This document shows, in pieces, positions 63,554 through 64,000 of a DNA stretch of 64,000 bases. The notes beneath the pieces are model-generated. The model was not told the DNA's origin. It saw nothing but the letters and a program-made list of their open reading frames with translations, and did no database searches. Positions within the stretch are counted from its first letter, which is position 1. Each line of letters starts with the position of its first letter. The translations under genes and the position numbers were made by a program. The DNA is from Tenacibaculum finnmarkense (lineage in GTDB: Bacteria > Bacteroidota > Bacteroidia > Flavobacteriales > Flavobacteriaceae), in contig NZ_OENA01000013.1 of assembly GCF_900239185.1 (NCBI RefSeq), positions 1 through 64,000 on the forward strand, written 5' to 3'.

Positions 63554-63645
63554 AAGCAATTTCCCGCTTTCCGCACTCGCTCTTTTTTGAAAAAAATCAA
63601 AAAAGGAGCTCAAACAAAGCGTCAATCGGGGCTAGGCATTGTGCT
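63554..63645 (+). repeat. Dispersed palindromic repeat, family 1, copy C
   Basis: Starts AAGCAATTTCCCGC, then TTTCCGCACTCGCT, a short central stem (CTTTTTTGA / TCAAAAAAG around six A), GAGCTCAAACAA and GTCAATCGGGGCTAGGC. It is very similar to copy B at 38701-38806 except for the centre, where both arms differ together. Confidence 0.85.
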
Positions 63646-63749
63646 ATTTTATAAAATATTTTACTTCGATATAAAAATAGCGACATAAACTAAAGAGAAC
63701 AACTTCTTTTTCATACCATACTAAAACACAGTACAAAAAATCAACTTAT

Positions 63750-63800
63750 AATTTAAGGACACTTTTGCTGAATTTAGGGACACAAGTTAATTTAAGGATA
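63750..63800 (+). promoter_or_regulatory. Three direct repeats, putative activator sites
   Basis: AATTTAAGGACAC at 63750-63762, AATTTAGGGACAC at 63771-63783 and AATTTAAGGATA at 63789-63800. Start-to-start distances are 21 and 18 nt, near two helical turns, so all lie on about the same face. The last ends 4 nt before the -7 element, covering the place of a -33 element. Confidence 0.6.
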
Positions 63801-63804
63801 GTGG

Positions 63805-63812
63805 TAACTTTG
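63805..63812 (+). promoter_or_regulatory. -7 element for the truncated last gene
   Basis: TAACTTTG, a full TAnnTTTG match, 40 nt before the ATG at 63853. No -33 TTG is present; three direct repeats occupy that region, suggesting an activator-dependent promoter. Confidence 0.6.
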
Positions 63813-63852
63813 GATAACAAAGAATTAAACAGTCAATTAAATACGATCTGAA

Positions 63853-64000
63853 ATGAAAAAAGATAGCTCAAAATTCGATAAAGTATTAAGCGTTTCTCCT
63901 TTTTTAGGAAATGTAAATCACGCTCCTGATGCTAGTAAAGATATAGTTCATCATTCAAAAGATATTCCGATGCCTTTTGCCGATTTAACAGGAAATTATC
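63853..64000 (+). CDS. Unidentified protein, N-terminal fragment
   Basis: An ATG at 63853 opens a frame that runs to the end of the window (49 residues visible, beginning MKKDSSKFDKVLSVSPFLG). There is no signal peptide or membrane segment in the visible part, and I do not recognise the family. The gene is preceded by a well-formed -7 element and three direct repeats and follows an AraC regulator gene, so it is probably the regulated target. The product cannot be named without the downstream sequence. Confidence 0.55.
   Translation, partial: MKKDSSKFDKVLSVSPFLGNVNHAPDASKDIVHHSKDIPMPFADLTGNY

Larger units (their letters stand above)
63485..63852 (+). other. Intergenic region with repeat and putative regulatory array
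   Basis: 368 nt between the AraC gene and the last, truncated gene. It holds the family-1 repeat (63554-63645), three direct repeats and a -7 element, each listed separately. I find no coding frame in it. Confidence 0.6.

Noticed and set aside
63368..63625. Minus-strand 85-aa frame over the AraC gene end and repeat copy C
   Set aside because: It spans the DNA-binding domain coding region and a palindromic repeat; no independent support.

Overview
The window looks like a chromosomal segment of a marine-type member of the Flavobacteriaceae (Bacteroidetes), near Tenacibaculum or Polaribacter. This rests on the very low GC content, the absence of Shine-Dalgarno sites, repeated Bacteroidetes-type promoters (TTG, about 19-21 nt, TAnnTTTG), three type IX secretion / gliding markers (a PorP/SprF C-terminus, PorV and GldJ), a fused ResB-CcsA cytochrome c maturation protein and the methylmalonyl-CoA mutase pair. 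The genus is an inference; no rRNA is present. I see no prophage, insertion sequence or CRISPR array.

Layout. 1-256: 3' end of a PorP/SprF gene with a terminator. 462-4572: pta, ackA and a TruA-like paralogue. 4743-13457: mostly housekeeping genes (acyl-CoA dehydrogenase, anmK, Glu/Leu/Phe/Val dehydrogenase, nhaB, an ExbB-ExbD-TonB set, folC). 13526-13816: three identical tRNA-Val(UAC) genes behind one strong promoter. 13955-38691: a 25-kb surface-polysaccharide locus. 38897-44133, minus strand: a LysM/periplasmic-binding lipoprotein, guaA, a FabH-like ketoacyl synthase and cdd. 44218-47338: divergent porV and gldJ, followed by murF. 48787-59794, minus strand: a PglF-type dehydratase, a small membrane protein, resB-ccsA, psd, mutB-mutA, a DivIC-like gene and udk. 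59887-59960: tRNA-Thr(UGU). 60696-64000: accessory genes (small conserved-looking protein, DUF1684-like lipoprotein, DoxX-like protein, AraC regulator, start of an unidentified gene).

The polysaccharide locus has a readable logic. It holds Wza-like export and Wzz-like chain-length proteins, a Wzx flippase, a Wzy polymerase candidate, three GT4 glycosyltransferases and a PglC-type initiating phosphoglycosyltransferase. Its sugar modules are: UDP-GlcA (Ugd); WbpB/WbpD steps toward a diacetamido-glucuronic acid; a TviB/TviC-like pair for UDP-HexNAcA; FnlA-cupin-FnlB-FnlC-WbuB for L-FucNAc; PglC-PglD-PglE for N,N'-diacetylbacillosamine, with the PglF-type dehydratase 13 kb away; and RfbA-RfbC-RfbB without RfbD. 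Its central wzx-wzy-GT part is especially AT-rich and uses TTG starts, as in an exchangeable serotype cassette. In Bacteroidetes, sortase-processed T9SS cargo is attached to A-type LPS, so the proximity of porV and gldJ to these sugar pathways may be functionally meaningful.

Beyond genes, two families of dispersed intergenic palindromic repeats occur (three copies and two copies), and three direct repeats at about 20-bp spacing replace the -33 element in front of the last, truncated gene.
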